A stretch of DNA of 64,000 nucleotides from Ferrovibrio sp046294345 (GTDB taxonomy: Bacteria > Pseudomonadota > Alphaproteobacteria > Ferrovibrionales > Ferrovibrionaceae). The stretch covers positions 71,427 through 135,426 of the forward strand of contig JBKBJT010000004.1 of the NCBI GenBank assembly GCA_046294345.1. Direction: 5' to 3'. Position 1 is the first letter of the stretch, and each line of letters starts with the position of its first letter. This document shows, in pieces, positions 51,684 through 60,887 of this stretch. The notes under the pieces were generated by a model. It searched no databases, was not told the DNA's origin, and saw nothing but the letters and a program-made list of their open reading frames with translations. Made by a program: the position numbers and the translations under genes.

Positions 51684-52592
51684 TTACTCCAGCCGATACA
51701 CAGCCTTTTCATCGGGCAGGCTGTCACTGACGACCCGCCCTTCTTCTGTCATATGGATCAGGTGCGCCAGCACCGAGCGTGCCGCTGCAGGATGAAGATA
51801 CGATGGCACGTCATGGTACATCGCCGTCACCATCTGCGGAATGGTCTGCGGGCCGGCAGCCAGGCAGCGCATGATCTGGTCCTCGCGCCCTGCACGATGC
51901 TGCAGCAAGGCCTGCACGAAATGTTGCGGGCTGGCGCCAGTGCTGTGTTCGTCGATCGGTGCGCCATGCGTGGGATAGTAGCGTTGTTCGTCGCGCGGTA
52001 GCAGCTTGCGCAGCGAGGCGTAGTAATCCGTCATGTTGCCGTCGGGCGGCGAGATCACCGTGGTGGACCAACCCATCACATGATCGCCAGTGAACAGCGC
52101 CCGTTCCTCGTTTAAGCCGAAGCACAAGTGATTCGAGATGTGACCTGGTGTGTGCAGCGCTGAGAGCGTCCAACCATGGCCGTCCAGTGTATCGCCATCA
52201 GCCATGATCTCGTCAGGACGGAAATCATGGTCACCACCTTCCTCGACGGCCAGCGCGCCTCTGGGCATCGGATGCGGCCCGAAGGCGAAACTGGGCGCGC
52301 CGGTGCGGCGCTGCAGCTCGGCGGTGCCGGGTGAATGGTCGCGATGGGTATGGGTGATCAGGATATGGGTGACGGTTTCGTTGCGCAGGGCGTGGGTGAG
52401 GGCATCGATATGCGCCGGATCGGCGGGGCCGGGATCGATCACCGCCACTTTGCCCCGGCCGACGATATAGGTACCGGTGCCGTGGAAGGTGAATGCGGAG
52501 GGGTTTCGCGCCACCACGCGGCGCACCAGAGGGCTCAATTCCGCGACGGTACCGTAGCTGAAATCCAGGGTCTTGACGAAGGGGACTGACAT
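51684..52592 (-). CDS. MBL-fold metallo-hydrolase (LACTB2-like)
   Basis: A 302-aa metallo-beta-lactamase-fold enzyme. Zinc site motif THTHRDH (His81, His83, Asp85, His86), then GHISNHLCF, FTGDHVMGWSTTVISPPDG and a C-terminal winged helix (YLHPAARSVLAHL). This is the LACTB2/glyoxalase II-like branch, some members of which are thioesterases or nucleases. A thioesterase role would suit the acyl-CoA context, but this is inference. Divergent from the liv operon. Confidence 0.87.
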   Translation of the reverse strand: MSVPFVKTLDFSYGTVAELSPLVRRVVARNPSAFTFHGTGTYIVGRGKVAVIDPGPADPAHIDALTHALRNETVTHILITHTHRDHSPGTAELQRRTGAPSFAFGPHPMPRGALAVEEGGDHDFRPDEIMADGDTLDGHGWTLSALHTPGHISNHLCFGLNEERALFTGDHVMGWSTTVISPPDGNMTDYYASLRKLLPRDEQRYYPTHGAPIDEHSTGASPQHFVQALLQHRAGREDQIMRCLAAGPQTIPQMVTAMYHDVPSYLHPAAARSVLAHLIHMTEEGRVVSDSLPDEKAVYRLE

Positions 52593-52611
52593 ATCAGCAG
52601 CCTCGCAAAAA

Positions 52612-52626
52612 TTGACGTTACGTCAA
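52612..52626. promoter_or_regulatory. 15-bp palindromic operator upstream of the liv operon
   Basis: TTGACGTTACGTCAA is perfectly symmetric: 7-bp arms around one base. It sits 20 bp before the MBL start and 125 bp before the livH Shine-Dalgarno. A closely related site occurs at 60888-60902 before the third binding-protein gene. The sequence resembles sites reported for MerR-type LiuR regulators of branched-chain acid catabolism, but I am recalling that from memory. Confidence 0.6.
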
Positions 52627-52657
52627 GTGATTAGCATTCAACCGAGCGTGAATCCGA

Positions 52658-52685
52658 TTGACCGTACCCGCATTGCTTCCTTAAT
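52658..52685 (+). promoter_or_regulatory. Candidate sigma-70-type promoter for the liv operon
   Basis: TTGACC (52658-52663) and CTTAAT (52680-52685) are separated by 16 bp, 5/6 and 4/6 matches to the consensus. Transcription would start near 52692, about 60 nt before the livH start. Confidence 0.35.
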
Positions 52686-52750
52686 GTGCCACCTCGCCAG
52701 GGCGACACCAAGAATCGCCGGCAATAAATTCTGTCTGGGAGGACGGCAAG

Positions 52751-53623
52751 CTGTCTGAGATAGTCCAGTTGCTGCTGAACGGGTTGGCGGCAGGCTGTAT
52801 TTACGGCCTCATCGCGCTCGGTTTTGTGCTGATCTACAAAGCCACCGAAATGGTGAACTTCGCCCAGGGCGACCTGCTGATGCTGGGCGCCTTCGTGGCC
52901 TTCACCTTGATCGAGATGATGGGCTTCAACTACTGGCTCGCCTTCCTCGGCGCTGTGCTGTTCATGGCGGTATTCGGCTACCTGCTCGATACTTTGATCC
53001 TGCGGCAGGTGATCGGCCAGCCGCAATTCTCGGTGGTCATGCTCACCATCGGCCTTGGTTTCATCTTCCGCGCCGCCGCCTCGATGATCTGGGGCACCGA
53101 GACGCGCGCCTTTGCCACGCCGTTCACCGATGGTGTCAGCAATATCGGCGGCTTCGTCATCGCCGACGTGAACGTGTCCATCGTGGCCGGCACTGCCATC
53201 CTCTGCAGCGTGCTGTTTGCCTTCTTCCGCTACACCCGTATCGGCGTGGCCATGCAGGCCGCCTCGCAGAATCAGTTGGCGGCCTATTACATGGGCATCC
53301 CGGTAAAGATGGTGTTCTCGCTGATCTGGGCGATCTCGGCCGCCGTCGCCGCCGTGGCCGGTATCCTGCTGGCGCCGGTCTCGCTGATCGACGTTACCAT
53401 TGGTTTGCTAGGCCTGAAGGCCTTTGCCGCCGCCGTGCTGGGCGGTTTCGGTTCGATCCCGGGCGCGGTGATCGGTGGCCTGGTGATCGGCGTGATCGAG
53501 CAGTTCTCCGGCGTCTACCTGCCGGAAGGCTTCAAGGATGTGGCCGCCTATGTGGTGATCCTGGCCGTGCTGTTCCTGCGTCCGCAGGGCCTGTTCGGCA
53601 ATATCGGCCGCAAGCGGGTGTAG
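52751..53623 (+). CDS. livH: Branched-chain amino acid ABC transporter permease LivH
   Basis: A 290-aa integral membrane subunit. Typical LivH text: LLLNGLAAGCIYGLIALGF, MVNFAQGDLLMLGAF and LGGFGSIPGAVIGGLVIGVIE. The start is the odd point: no ATG or GTG is available, and the GGGAGGA at 52737-52743 is 7 nt before CTG at 52751, whose reading CTG-TCT-GAG continues as SEIVQLLLNG. The next candidate, TTG at 52769, is 25 nt from the ribosome site. Imports amino acids or related carboxylates. First gene of the liv operon. Confidence 0.9.
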   Translation: MSEIVQLLLNGLAAGCIYGLIALGFVLIYKATEMVNFAQGDLLMLGAFVAFTLIEMMGFNYWLAFLGAVLFMAVFGYLLDTLILRQVIGQPQFSVVMLTIGLGFIFRAAASMIWGTETRAFATPFTDGVSNIGGFVIADVNVSIVAGTAILCSVLFAFFRYTRIGVAMQAASQNQLAAYYMGIPVKMVFSLIWAISAAVAAVAGILLAPVSLIDVTIGLLGLKAFAAAVLGGFGSIPGAVIGGLVIGVIEQFSGVYLPEGFKDVAAYVVILAVLFLRPQGLFGNIGRKRV

Positions 53624-53636
53624 GGGTCTCAACAAG

Positions 53637-54713
53637 ATGCGCTTCTTTTTCAAGACCGACTACAACCAGGACATCAACCTGTTCCGCGATAGCGTGGACC
53701 GGTTCTGGTACGGCCTGCTGCTGCTGGCTTTGCTGGGCGCGCCGTTTGTGCTGGAGGATTTCTGGCTCGGCGAGATTTCCTACGTACTCATCCTTTCCAT
53801 CGTCGGCATCGGCCTGATGCTGCTGACCGGCTATACCGGACAGGTATCGCTCGGCCATGCCGCTTTCCTCGGCATCGGTGCTTACACCCATGCCGTGCTT
53901 CTTGGCCTAGGTGTGCCCTTCGTAGTCTCGGTCTTCGCGGCAACGGTGCTCTCGGCGCTGATCGGAGCCATCATCGGATTCCCGGCCCTTCGCCTGACCG
54001 GTATCTACCTTGCCATTGCCACCCTGGCTTTTGCCTTTATCATTGAGCAGATCCTGATCCGCTGGGAATCGGTGACCGGCGGCTTCAAGGGCTTTCCGGT
54101 CGAGCGGCCGGAGATATTCGGATACAGCATTACGGACGACCGCTTCTTCTACTATTTGTGTTTCGGCGCTCTGGTGCTGGCCGTGCTGGCAGCACTGAAC
54201 CTGCTGCGCTCGCCCACCGGCCGTGCCTTCATCGCCATCCGCGATTCCGAGATCGCCGCACAGTCGATGGGTGTCAACCTTGCTGCCTATAAAACCCTGG
54301 CCTTCGCCGTTTCGGCCGGCTTCACCGGCTTTGGCGGTACGCTGTTCGCCCACAAGATCGGCTACCTGGCGCCTGATGCCTTCAATATTCTGCTCTCGAT
54401 CCAGTTATTGCTTATGGTGGTGGTGGGCGGCCTGGGGTCGATCCACGGCGCCATCTTTGGTGCGATTTTCGTTGGCTCGCTGCCGCAGCTGATTGCCATC
54501 CTGCGCGACTATCTGCCCGAGCAGGTCGCTCGCCAGCCGGGTCTGGAACCGGGCCTGTTCGGGATCATCCTGGTCTTCTTTATCCTGTTCGAGCCGCTTG
54601 GCATCTATGGCCGCTGGCTGAAGATCAAGCTCTATTTCTCGCTGTTCCCGCTTTACAAGAAAGCGACGTTCAAGCGGCAGAAGACCTACACCAAGTCGGA
54701 GCGCTTCCGGTGA
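53637..54713 (+). CDS. livM: Branched-chain amino acid ABC transporter permease LivM
   Basis: A 358-aa second permease subunit with about nine helices. GYTGQVSLGHAAFLGIGAYTHA (around residue 62), the EAA-like loop and GGLGSIHGAIFGA are conserved. The hydrophilic C-terminus (LYKKATFKRQKTYTKSERF) is longer than in many LivM proteins. Its end overlaps livG by 4 bp (GTGA). Confidence 0.92.
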   Translation: MRFFFKTDYNQDINLFRDSVDRFWYGLLLLALLGAPFVLEDFWLGEISYVLILSIVGIGLMLLTGYTGQVSLGHAAFLGIGAYTHAVLLGLGVPFVVSVFAATVLSALIGAIIGFPALRLTGIYLAIATLAFAFIIEQILIRWESVTGGFKGFPVERPEIFGYSITDDRFFYYLCFGALVLAVLAALNLLRSPTGRAFIAIRDSEIAAQSMGVNLAAYKTLAFAVSAGFTGFGGTLFAHKIGYLAPDAFNILLSIQLLLMVVVGGLGSIHGAIFGAIFVGSLPQLIAILRDYLPEQVARQPGLEPGLFGIILVFFILFEPLGIYGRWLKIKLYFSLFPLYKKATFKRQKTYTKSERFR

Positions 54714-55468
54714 CGCTGTTCCAGGCAGACAACATCGCCATCAACTTCGGCGGCATCAAGGCGGTCGACGGCGTCAGCTTCGCCATCGAGAAGGGCCAGG
54801 TCTTCACCATCATCGGCCCGAATGGCGCCGGCAAGACCACGGTGTTCAACCTGATCAGCCGTATCTATAATCCTACCGAAGGCAGGCTGCGCTTCGAAGG
54901 CCAGGACATCACCGAGGTGCCGCCGCACGAGATCGCGGCGCTTGGCATCGCGCGCACGTTCCAGAATATCGAACTCTTTGAGCATGCCACGGTGCTGCAG
55001 AATCTGCTGCTGGGACGGCATGCCCATCGCGGCGGCAATCCGCTCGCCGACCTGCTGTTTCTGCCCGGCGTGCGCCGGCGCGAGTTGGCGCACCGCGAGA
55101 AGGTCGAGCATGTGATCGATTTTCTCGATCTGCAGCATTACCGCGATACCATGATCGTGAACCTGCCCTATGGCGCGCGCAAAGTGGTGGAACTGGCCCG
55201 CGCGCTGTGCAGTGAGCCCAAGCTGTTGCTGCTGGACGAACCATCCTCGGGCCTCAATACCGAAGAGACCGAGGATATGGCCTGGTGGATTCAGGATATC
55301 AAGAATGACCTCGGTATCACCGTGCTGATGGTCGAACACGACATGGGGCTGGTGAACGAAGTGTCGGATCGCGTTCTGGCGCTTAACTATGGCCGCGTTC
55401 TGGCGCTTGGTACCCCGCAGGAAGTCCAGAGCCATCCCGAAGTCGTCAAAGCCTATCTGGGAGGCTGA
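54710..55468 (+). CDS. livG: Branched-chain amino acid ABC transporter ATP-binding protein LivG
   Basis: A 252-aa ATPase. Walker A GPNGAGKTT near residue 38, a Q-loop (ARTFQNIELF), Walker B LLLLDEPSSGL near 170 and H-loop VEHDM. The signature motif is weak (NLPYGARKVVELARAL instead of LSGGQ), which is usual for LivG. Starts with GTG overlapping the livM stop, so translation is coupled. Confidence 0.93.
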   Translation: MTLFQADNIAINFGGIKAVDGVSFAIEKGQVFTIIGPNGAGKTTVFNLISRIYNPTEGRLRFEGQDITEVPPHEIAALGIARTFQNIELFEHATVLQNLLLGRHAHRGGNPLADLLFLPGVRRRELAHREKVEHVIDFLDLQHYRDTMIVNLPYGARKVVELARALCSEPKLLLLDEPSSGLNTEETEDMAWWIQDIKNDLGITVLMVEHDMGLVNEVSDRVLALNYGRVLALGTPQEVQSHPEVVKAYLGG

Positions 55469-55472
55469 GCCC

Positions 55473-56261
55473 GTGACCGAGCAGACCCAGGGCGATGTCA
55501 TTCTTCGCTTGAGCAATATCGAGACCTTCTACGGCCCGATCATGGCCATCCGTGGCGTCAGCCTGGAAGTGCCGCGCGGCGCCATCGTCACCGTGCTGGG
55601 TGCCAACGGTGCCGGCAAGACCACGATCCTGAAGACGATCTGCGGCGTGATGGATCCGCAGAAGGGCAGCGTCATCTTCGAGGGTCGGGAAATCCAGAAG
55701 ATGGACCCCGACAAGGTGATGCGGCTCGGCATCGGCCATGTGCCCGAGGGCCGCGAGACCTTCCCGTTCCTGACGGTGAAGGAAAACCTGATGATGGGCG
55801 CCTTCACCCGCAAGGACGCCGACGGCGTCGCCAAAGACATGGAGATGGTCTACCGCTATTTCCCGCGCCTGAAGGAGCGCGAGAGCCAGCCGGCGGGCTC
55901 GATGTCGGGTGGCGAGCAGCAGATGCTGGCGATCGGCCGTGCCCTGATGGGGCGCCCCAAGCTGCTGCTGCTGGACGAGCCCTCGCTCGGCCTGTCGCCC
56001 AAGCTGGTGAAGGAAATCTTCGAGATCATCGTGCGCATCAATGCCGAGCAGAAGACCACCATCCTGCTGGTCGAGCAGAATGCCAACGTGGCCTTGCATG
56101 CCGCACATTACGGTTATGTGCTGGAAGTTGGCCGTATTGTCATGGCTGATACCTGCGAGAAACTGCTCGAGAAGGAAGACATCAAGGAATTCTATCTCGG
56201 CATGAAGGAACAGGGCGTGCGCGGCAAGCGCCGCTGGAAGAAACGCAAGACCTGGCGTTAG
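55473..56261 (+). CDS. livF: Branched-chain amino acid ABC transporter ATP-binding protein LivF
   Basis: A 262-aa ATPase. Walker A GANGAGKTT, signature MSGGEQQMLAIGRALM, Walker B LLLLDEPSLGLSP, H-loop LVEQNANVAL. The C-terminus is basic (GKRRWKKRKTWR) and longer than standard LivF (about 235 aa). GTG at 55473 follows GGGAGG and is preferred to the in-frame ATG inside livG. Distance to livG is 4 bp. Confidence 0.93.
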   Translation: MTEQTQGDVILRLSNIETFYGPIMAIRGVSLEVPRGAIVTVLGANGAGKTTILKTICGVMDPQKGSVIFEGREIQKMDPDKVMRLGIGHVPEGRETFPFLTVKENLMMGAFTRKDADGVAKDMEMVYRYFPRLKERESQPAGSMSGGEQQMLAIGRALMGRPKLLLLDEPSLGLSPKLVKEIFEIIVRINAEQKTTILLVEQNANVALHAAHYGYVLEVGRIVMADTCEKLLEKEDIKEFYLGMKEQGVRGKRRWKKRKTWR

Positions 56262-56300
56262 CCCGGCGATACGGGCGAATGCCGGTTCGGGAGGACGGCC

Positions 56301-58199
56301 ATGGCACAGATGCAGACCAACAAGGCGCAGATCAAAAAGGCCATCGATAGCAAGACCGGCGTCGAGGTCGACTCCGACATCCTGGAGATCATGGAGCGCG
56401 ACACGCTGCCACGCTATTTCTGGCGTAAGGTGGGCGAGCGCGGCGACAAGGTGGCGATGCGCGAAAAGAACCTCGGCGTCTGGGGGTCGATCACCTGGCG
56501 GCAATACGGCGATAACGTGAAGCATGCCGGCCTTGGTCTCGCTGCTCTTGGCGTGAAGCGCGGCGAGGTCGTTTCGATCATCTCGGAAGGCAACCCGCAG
56601 TGGCTTTATGCCGATCTGGGCACCCAGAGCATCGGCGGCGTTACCAACGGCATCTATACCACCGACTCCGCGAAGCAGGTGGAATACATCGTCAACGACA
56701 GCTGTACGGTGGTCTATATCGCCGAGAACGAGGAGCAGCTCGACAAGATCCTCGAGGTGCGCGAGCGCTGCCCGACGCTGAAGAAAATCGTCGTGATCGA
56801 CATGGAGGGCCTGTCGGACTTCCAGGATCCGATGGTGCTGTCCTTCGACGATCTGCTGGCCCAGGGCAGCAATTTCGAGAAGGCCAATCCCGGTTTCTGG
56901 GACGAGCAGCTCAAGCTCGGCAAATCGGAAGACCTGGCGATCCTGATCTATACCTCCGGCACCACCGGCGCACCCAAGGGGGCCATGATCAGTCATCGCA
57001 ACCTGCTGTTCCAGATGGAAAATGCCGGCCGGTTGCTGGAGCAGATGGAAGAGGACGAACAGCTCAGCTTCCTGCCGCTCTGCCACATCGCCGAGCGCGG
57101 CTTCACCCTGTTATGGCCAATCCGCTCCGGTTCGACGGTGAATTTCGCCGAGAGCCCGGAAACCGTGCCGCAGAATTTGCAGGAAGTGCAGCCGACGGTG
57201 TTCTTCGCCGTGCCGCGCCTGTGGGAGAAATTCTATTCCGGCGTCGCCATCCGCATGAAGGATGCGACGGGCCTGGGCAAGCTGGCCTACAAGCTTGCCA
57301 TCGGCATCGGCTATCGTATCGCCGAGGCGCGGTTGGAAGGGCAGGAGCCTGGTCTGGGTCTGAAGATCGCGTTCTGGTTCGCCGACCAGCTGGTACTGCG
57401 CAACATCAAGCGCATTATCGGCATCGACCGCTGCAAATGGCTGGTCACCGGCGCCGCCCCGATCTCACCCGACCTGATCAAATGGTATCTGGCGCTGGGC
57501 AAGGACATGCGCGAGGTCTACGGCCAGACCGAGAATGTCGGCCTTGCCACCTCGCCGCCGGAATACCGCGTCAAGTTGGGCAGCATCGGCCAGGCCGTGC
57601 CCAATACCCAGGTTAAGCTGAGTCCGGAAGGCGAAATCCTGCTCAAAGGGCCGCATGTCTTCATGGGCTATCTCAACAATCCCACCAAGACGGCCGAGAC
57701 CATCGTTGACGGCTGGCTGCATACCGGCGACGTCGGCATGGTCGACAACGAAGGCTGGTATCGTATCACCGATCGCATGAAGGACATCATCATCACCGCG
57801 GGCGGCAAGAACATCACGCCGTCCGAGATCGAGAACCAGCTGAAATTCAGCCCCTATATCTCGGATGCGGTGGTGATCGGCGACCGGCGGAAGTATCTGA
57901 CCTGCCTGATCATGATCGACCATGACAATGTGGTGAAATACGCCCAGGACCTGAACGTGCCGTTCACCAACTTCGCCTCGCTGTGCCGGGCCAAGGAAGT
58001 GCAGGAGCTGATCTGGCAGGAGATCGAAAGGGTGAACAAGAATTTCGCCCGAGTCGAGACGATCAAGAAATTCCGCCTGATCGACCAGCAGCTGACGGCC
58101 GAAGACGACGAACTGACGCCTACCATGAAGCTGAAGCGCAAGTTCGTGAACGAGAAATACAAGGCGATGATCGACGAGATGTATGCCGGCGGCGAGTGA
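56301..58199 (+). CDS. Long-chain acyl-CoA synthetase (FAA1-type) inside the liv operon
   Basis: A 632-aa AMP-forming ligase of the eukaryote-like long-chain ACSL/bubblegum type, longer than the 510-550-aa ligases elsewhere in the window. P-loop YTSGTTGAPKGA near 217, YGQTENVGLATSPPEY near 408, GWLHTGDVGMVDNEGWYRITDR, and ITAGGKNITPSEIENQLK. Placed 39 bp after livF with a GGGAGGA site, and 48 bp before a binding-protein gene, it suggests the transporter imports an acid that is activated directly on entry. Such liv-ligase clusters are common in alphaproteobacteria; the substrate is undefined. Confidence 0.9.
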   Translation: MAQMQTNKAQIKKAIDSKTGVEVDSDILEIMERDTLPRYFWRKVGERGDKVAMREKNLGVWGSITWRQYGDNVKHAGLGLAALGVKRGEVVSIISEGNPQWLYADLGTQSIGGVTNGIYTTDSAKQVEYIVNDSCTVVYIAENEEQLDKILEVRERCPTLKKIVVIDMEGLSDFQDPMVLSFDDLLAQGSNFEKANPGFWDEQLKLGKSEDLAILIYTSGTTGAPKGAMISHRNLLFQMENAGRLLEQMEEDEQLSFLPLCHIAERGFTLLWPIRSGSTVNFAESPETVPQNLQEVQPTVFFAVPRLWEKFYSGVAIRMKDATGLGKLAYKLAIGIGYRIAEARLEGQEPGLGLKIAFWFADQLVLRNIKRIIGIDRCKWLVTGAAPISPDLIKWYLALGKDMREVYGQTENVGLATSPPEYRVKLGSIGQAVPNTQVKLSPEGEILLKGPHVFMGYLNNPTKTAETIVDGWLHTGDVGMVDNEGWYRITDRMKDIIITAGGKNITPSEIENQLKFSPYISDAVVIGDRRKYLTCLIMIDHDNVVKYAQDLNVPFTNFASLCRAKEVQELIWQEIERVNKNFARVETIKKFRLIDQQLTAEDDELTPTMKLKRKFVNEKYKAMIDEMYAGGE

Positions 58200-58247
58200 G
58201 TCCGAGTGGTCCGGCCAATAGGTTATCTGGAGGAGGAAAGACATAAA

Positions 58248-59426
58248 ATGCGTATCAAGTCAGTAGCGGTTGCCACGGCTCTATTTGCGGCTGTGGCTCT
58301 TGCCGGCGCGGCCCAGGCGCAGTCCGTGCGCGGGGTGACCAAGTCGGAAATTCTGATCGGCATGCATACCGATCTCAGCGGCGTGGCAGCCTCCTATGGC
58401 GTCAGTTCGTCGAACGCCATGCGGCTCGAATTCGAGAAGGTGAACGCGGCCGGCGGCATTCATGGCCGTAAGATCCGCCTGATCGTCGAGGATCATCAGT
58501 ACCAGGTGCCGCGTGCCGTGCAGGCGGCCAACAAGCTGATCAACCGCGACAAGATCTTCATCATGGCAGCCGCACTCGGCACGCCGATGAACAACGCGGT
58601 GTTTGCCGAGCAGTTCAAGGCCGGCATCCCGAACATCAATCCGGTGACGGCGGCCCGTTCGATGGTCGAACCGCATCATCCGCTGAAGTTCCAGACCATT
58701 TCCAGCTACTACGACCATACCCGTGCCAGCATCAAGTATGTGATGGAGAAGAACGGCCGCAAGAAGCTGTGCACGTTGTATCAGGATACCGACTTCGGCA
58801 TGGAAATCTTCGAGGCCGTGAAGGACCAGGCCAAGGCGATGAACATCCCGGTGGTTGAAACCGCCACCAACAAGCCGGCTGATTCGGATTTCTCGGCGCA
58901 AATCACCAAGCTGCGTGCGGCAGGTTGCGACGTTGTCGCTCTGGGCGCCATCGTGCGCGACGCCATCCTGTCCTACGGCACGGCGCGCAAGATGGGCTGG
59001 ACCGATGTGGACTTCGTGTCGCAGTCGGCCAGCTTCGACCAGATCGTGGCCTCCGCGCCAGGCGGTGCCACCGAAGGCCTCTATGTCGGTGCCGGCACCG
59101 TGATGCCCTATCGCGATACGGCCGATGCCACCGTCGCGGCCTGGTGGGATGCCTATAAGGCCAAGTACGGCAACGATCCGAATATCGGCGCCGTTTATGG
59201 GACCAACACGGCCCAGTTGATCGTCACCGCCCTGAACAAGGCTGGCAAGGACCTGACCACCGAGGGGTTCCTTAAGGCGCTGGAAGGCATCACCGGCTAT
59301 CGCGACATTTTCGGCGGCCCGGTGATCAATTTCGGCCCGCAGAAGCATCTGGGCACCAACGAGGTGCTGCTGTACCATATCCAGAAGGGCCGGTTCGTGC
59401 AGATTGCTGGCCCGCTCAAATACTGA
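58248..59426 (+). CDS. Liv-type ABC transporter substrate-binding protein, paralogue 1
   Basis: A 392-aa periplasmic binding protein of the LivJ-like (peripla_BP_6) family. Signal peptide to AQA (residue 24). The mature chain starts QSVRGVTKSEILIGMHTDLSGVAASYG. It is the only one of three tandem paralogues inside the operon, just ahead of the first terminator. GGAGGAGG precedes the ATG at 58248. A ligand close to branched-chain acids, aromatic acids or amides is possible. Confidence 0.92.
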   Translation: MRIKSVAVATALFAAVALAGAAQAQSVRGVTKSEILIGMHTDLSGVAASYGVSSSNAMRLEFEKVNAAGGIHGRKIRLIVEDHQYQVPRAVQAANKLINRDKIFIMAAALGTPMNNAVFAEQFKAGIPNINPVTAARSMVEPHHPLKFQTISSYYDHTRASIKYVMEKNGRKKLCTLYQDTDFGMEIFEAVKDQAKAMNIPVVETATNKPADSDFSAQITKLRAAGCDVVALGAIVRDAILSYGTARKMGWTDVDFVSQSASFDQIVASAPGGATEGLYVGAGTVMPYRDTADATVAAWWDAYKAKYGNDPNIGAVYGTNTAQLIVTALNKAGKDLTTEGFLKALEGITGYRDIFGGPVINFGPQKHLGTNEVLLYHIQKGRFVQIAGPLKY

Positions 59427-59450
59427 GCAGGCCGAAGTATCAGGCAACTG

Positions 59451-59488
59451 AGACGCCCGCGGCGGTTGCCGCGGGCGTTTCTTTTTTT
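59451..59488 (+). terminator. Terminator after binding-protein paralogue 1
   Basis: ACGCCCGCGGC and GCCGCGGGCGT make an 11-bp stem with a GGTT loop, then TTCTTTTTTT. The stem is the same as that of the terminator after paralogue 2. Confidence 0.93.
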
Positions 59489-59600
59489 GCGTTGCAAATG
59501 GCCGCCCTGCACCTTGGCGACGCAATAAAATCCCCTATGCCGCCACGCAACATCCGGCTAGTCTGTTGAGGCAAATAATAAACTTTTTAGGGAGAGTGGA

Positions 59601-60794
59601 ATGCGTGGGGTAACAGGGTTCGGCGTCGCCGCGGCGGGCGCCATTGCAGTTCTGGCTTCCGGTATGATCACCAGTGCAGCGAACGCGCAGAGCGTGCGCG
59701 GTGTCACCAGGTCCGAGATCGTCATCGGCATGCATACCGATCTGAGCGGTCCGGCGGCTTCCTATGGCGTCAGTTCCTCAAATGCCATGCGGCTCAAGTT
59801 CGAGGAGCTCAATGCCCAGGGCGGCGTACATGGCCGCAAGATCCGGCTGATCGTCGAGGATCATCAGTATCAGGTGCCGCGTGCCGTGCAGGCGGCCAAC
59901 AAGCTGATCAACCGCGACAAGATTTTCCTGATGGCCGGCGCGCTTGGCACGCCGCACAACAATGCGGTATTCCCCGAGCAGTTCAAGGCTGGCGTGCCCA
60001 ATCTGGCGCCGCTGACAGCCGCCCGTTCGATGAGCGAGCCGCATCATCCGCTCAAGTTCCAGACCTTCTCAAGTTACTACGACCATATCCGGGCGGGTAT
60101 CAAATACCTGGTCGAGAAAAATGGCCGCAAGAAGATCTGCACGCTGTATCAGGACACCGACTTCGGCAAGGAAATCCTGGAAGCAACCCAGGACCAGGCC
60201 AAGGCGATGAACATGCAGGTGGTGGAAACGGCCACCAACACGCCGATCGCCACCGACTTCACCGCACAGATCGCCAAGCTGCGCGCGGCCGGCTGCGATC
60301 TGGTGGCGATGGGTTCCATCGTACGTGATGCCATCGTGCCGTACGCGACGGCGCGTAAGATGGGTTGGACCGACGTCGACTTCGTCGCCCAGTCCGCCAG
60401 CTTCGACCAGATCGTGGCCTCCGCCCCGGGCGGTTCGACCGAGGGCCTTTATGTCGGCGCTGGCACCGTGATGCCCTATCGCGACACGGCCACCGGCGCG
60501 GTTGCCGCCTGGTGGGATGCCTATAAGGCCAAGTACGGCACCGATCCGAATATCGGCGCCGTCTATGGTCACAACATCGCCGACCTGATCATCACGGCAC
60601 TGGATCGCGCCGGGAAGGACGTCACCACCGAGAAGTTCCTCAAGGGGCTGGAGGGCATCAGTGGTTACCGCGACATCTTCGGCGGTCCGGTGATCAGCTT
60701 CGGTCCGCAAAAGCACCAGGGCACTACCGAGGTCCTGTTCTTCCAGATCCAGAAAGGCCGCTTTGTGCAGATTGCCGGCCCGCTGAAGTACTAA
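59601..60794 (+). CDS. Liv-type ABC transporter substrate-binding protein, paralogue 2
   Basis: A 397-aa binding protein, highly similar to paralogue 1 over its mature part: GMHTDLSGPAASYGVSSSNAM, EDHQYQVPRAVQAANKLINR and SAPGGSTEGLYVGAGTVMPY are nearly identical. Signal peptide ends at ANA (residue 29). GGGAGAG precedes the ATG. Between two terminators, so it has its own transcript. No transporter genes of its own; it probably serves the adjacent LivHMGF core. Confidence 0.92.
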   Translation: MRGVTGFGVAAAGAIAVLASGMITSAANAQSVRGVTRSEIVIGMHTDLSGPAASYGVSSSNAMRLKFEELNAQGGVHGRKIRLIVEDHQYQVPRAVQAANKLINRDKIFLMAGALGTPHNNAVFPEQFKAGVPNLAPLTAARSMSEPHHPLKFQTFSSYYDHIRAGIKYLVEKNGRKKICTLYQDTDFGKEILEATQDQAKAMNMQVVETATNTPIATDFTAQIAKLRAAGCDLVAMGSIVRDAIVPYATARKMGWTDVDFVAQSASFDQIVASAPGGSTEGLYVGAGTVMPYRDTATGAVAAWWDAYKAKYGTDPNIGAVYGHNIADLIITALDRAGKDVTTEKFLKGLEGISGYRDIFGGPVISFGPQKHQGTTEVLFFQIQKGRFVQIAGPLKY

Positions 60795-60826
60795 ACCGAA
60801 GCACTGATCCGGTACGAATCAGTCTG

Positions 60827-60861
60827 ACGCCCGCGGCAATGGCCGCGGGCGTTTTTTTTTT
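60827..60861 (+). terminator. Terminator after binding-protein paralogue 2
   Basis: Same stem ACGCCCGCGGC/GCCGCGGGCGT, here with an AATG loop and a tail of ten T. Its stem equals that of the 59451 terminator, which points to duplication of gene and terminator together. Confidence 0.94.
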
Positions 60862-60887
60862 GCGCTGCGGCAGATAGGACAGTGAAG

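Noticed and set aside
52573..52758. 61-codon forward frame before livH
   Set aside because: It starts inside the MBL gene, covers the operator and promoter region and has no recognisable sequence or ribosome site.
55446..57086. 546-codon open frame opposite livF and the acyl-CoA synthetase
   Set aside because: It spans two well-supported sense genes and the gap between them, and has the same shadow composition (His/Leu/Gln-rich).
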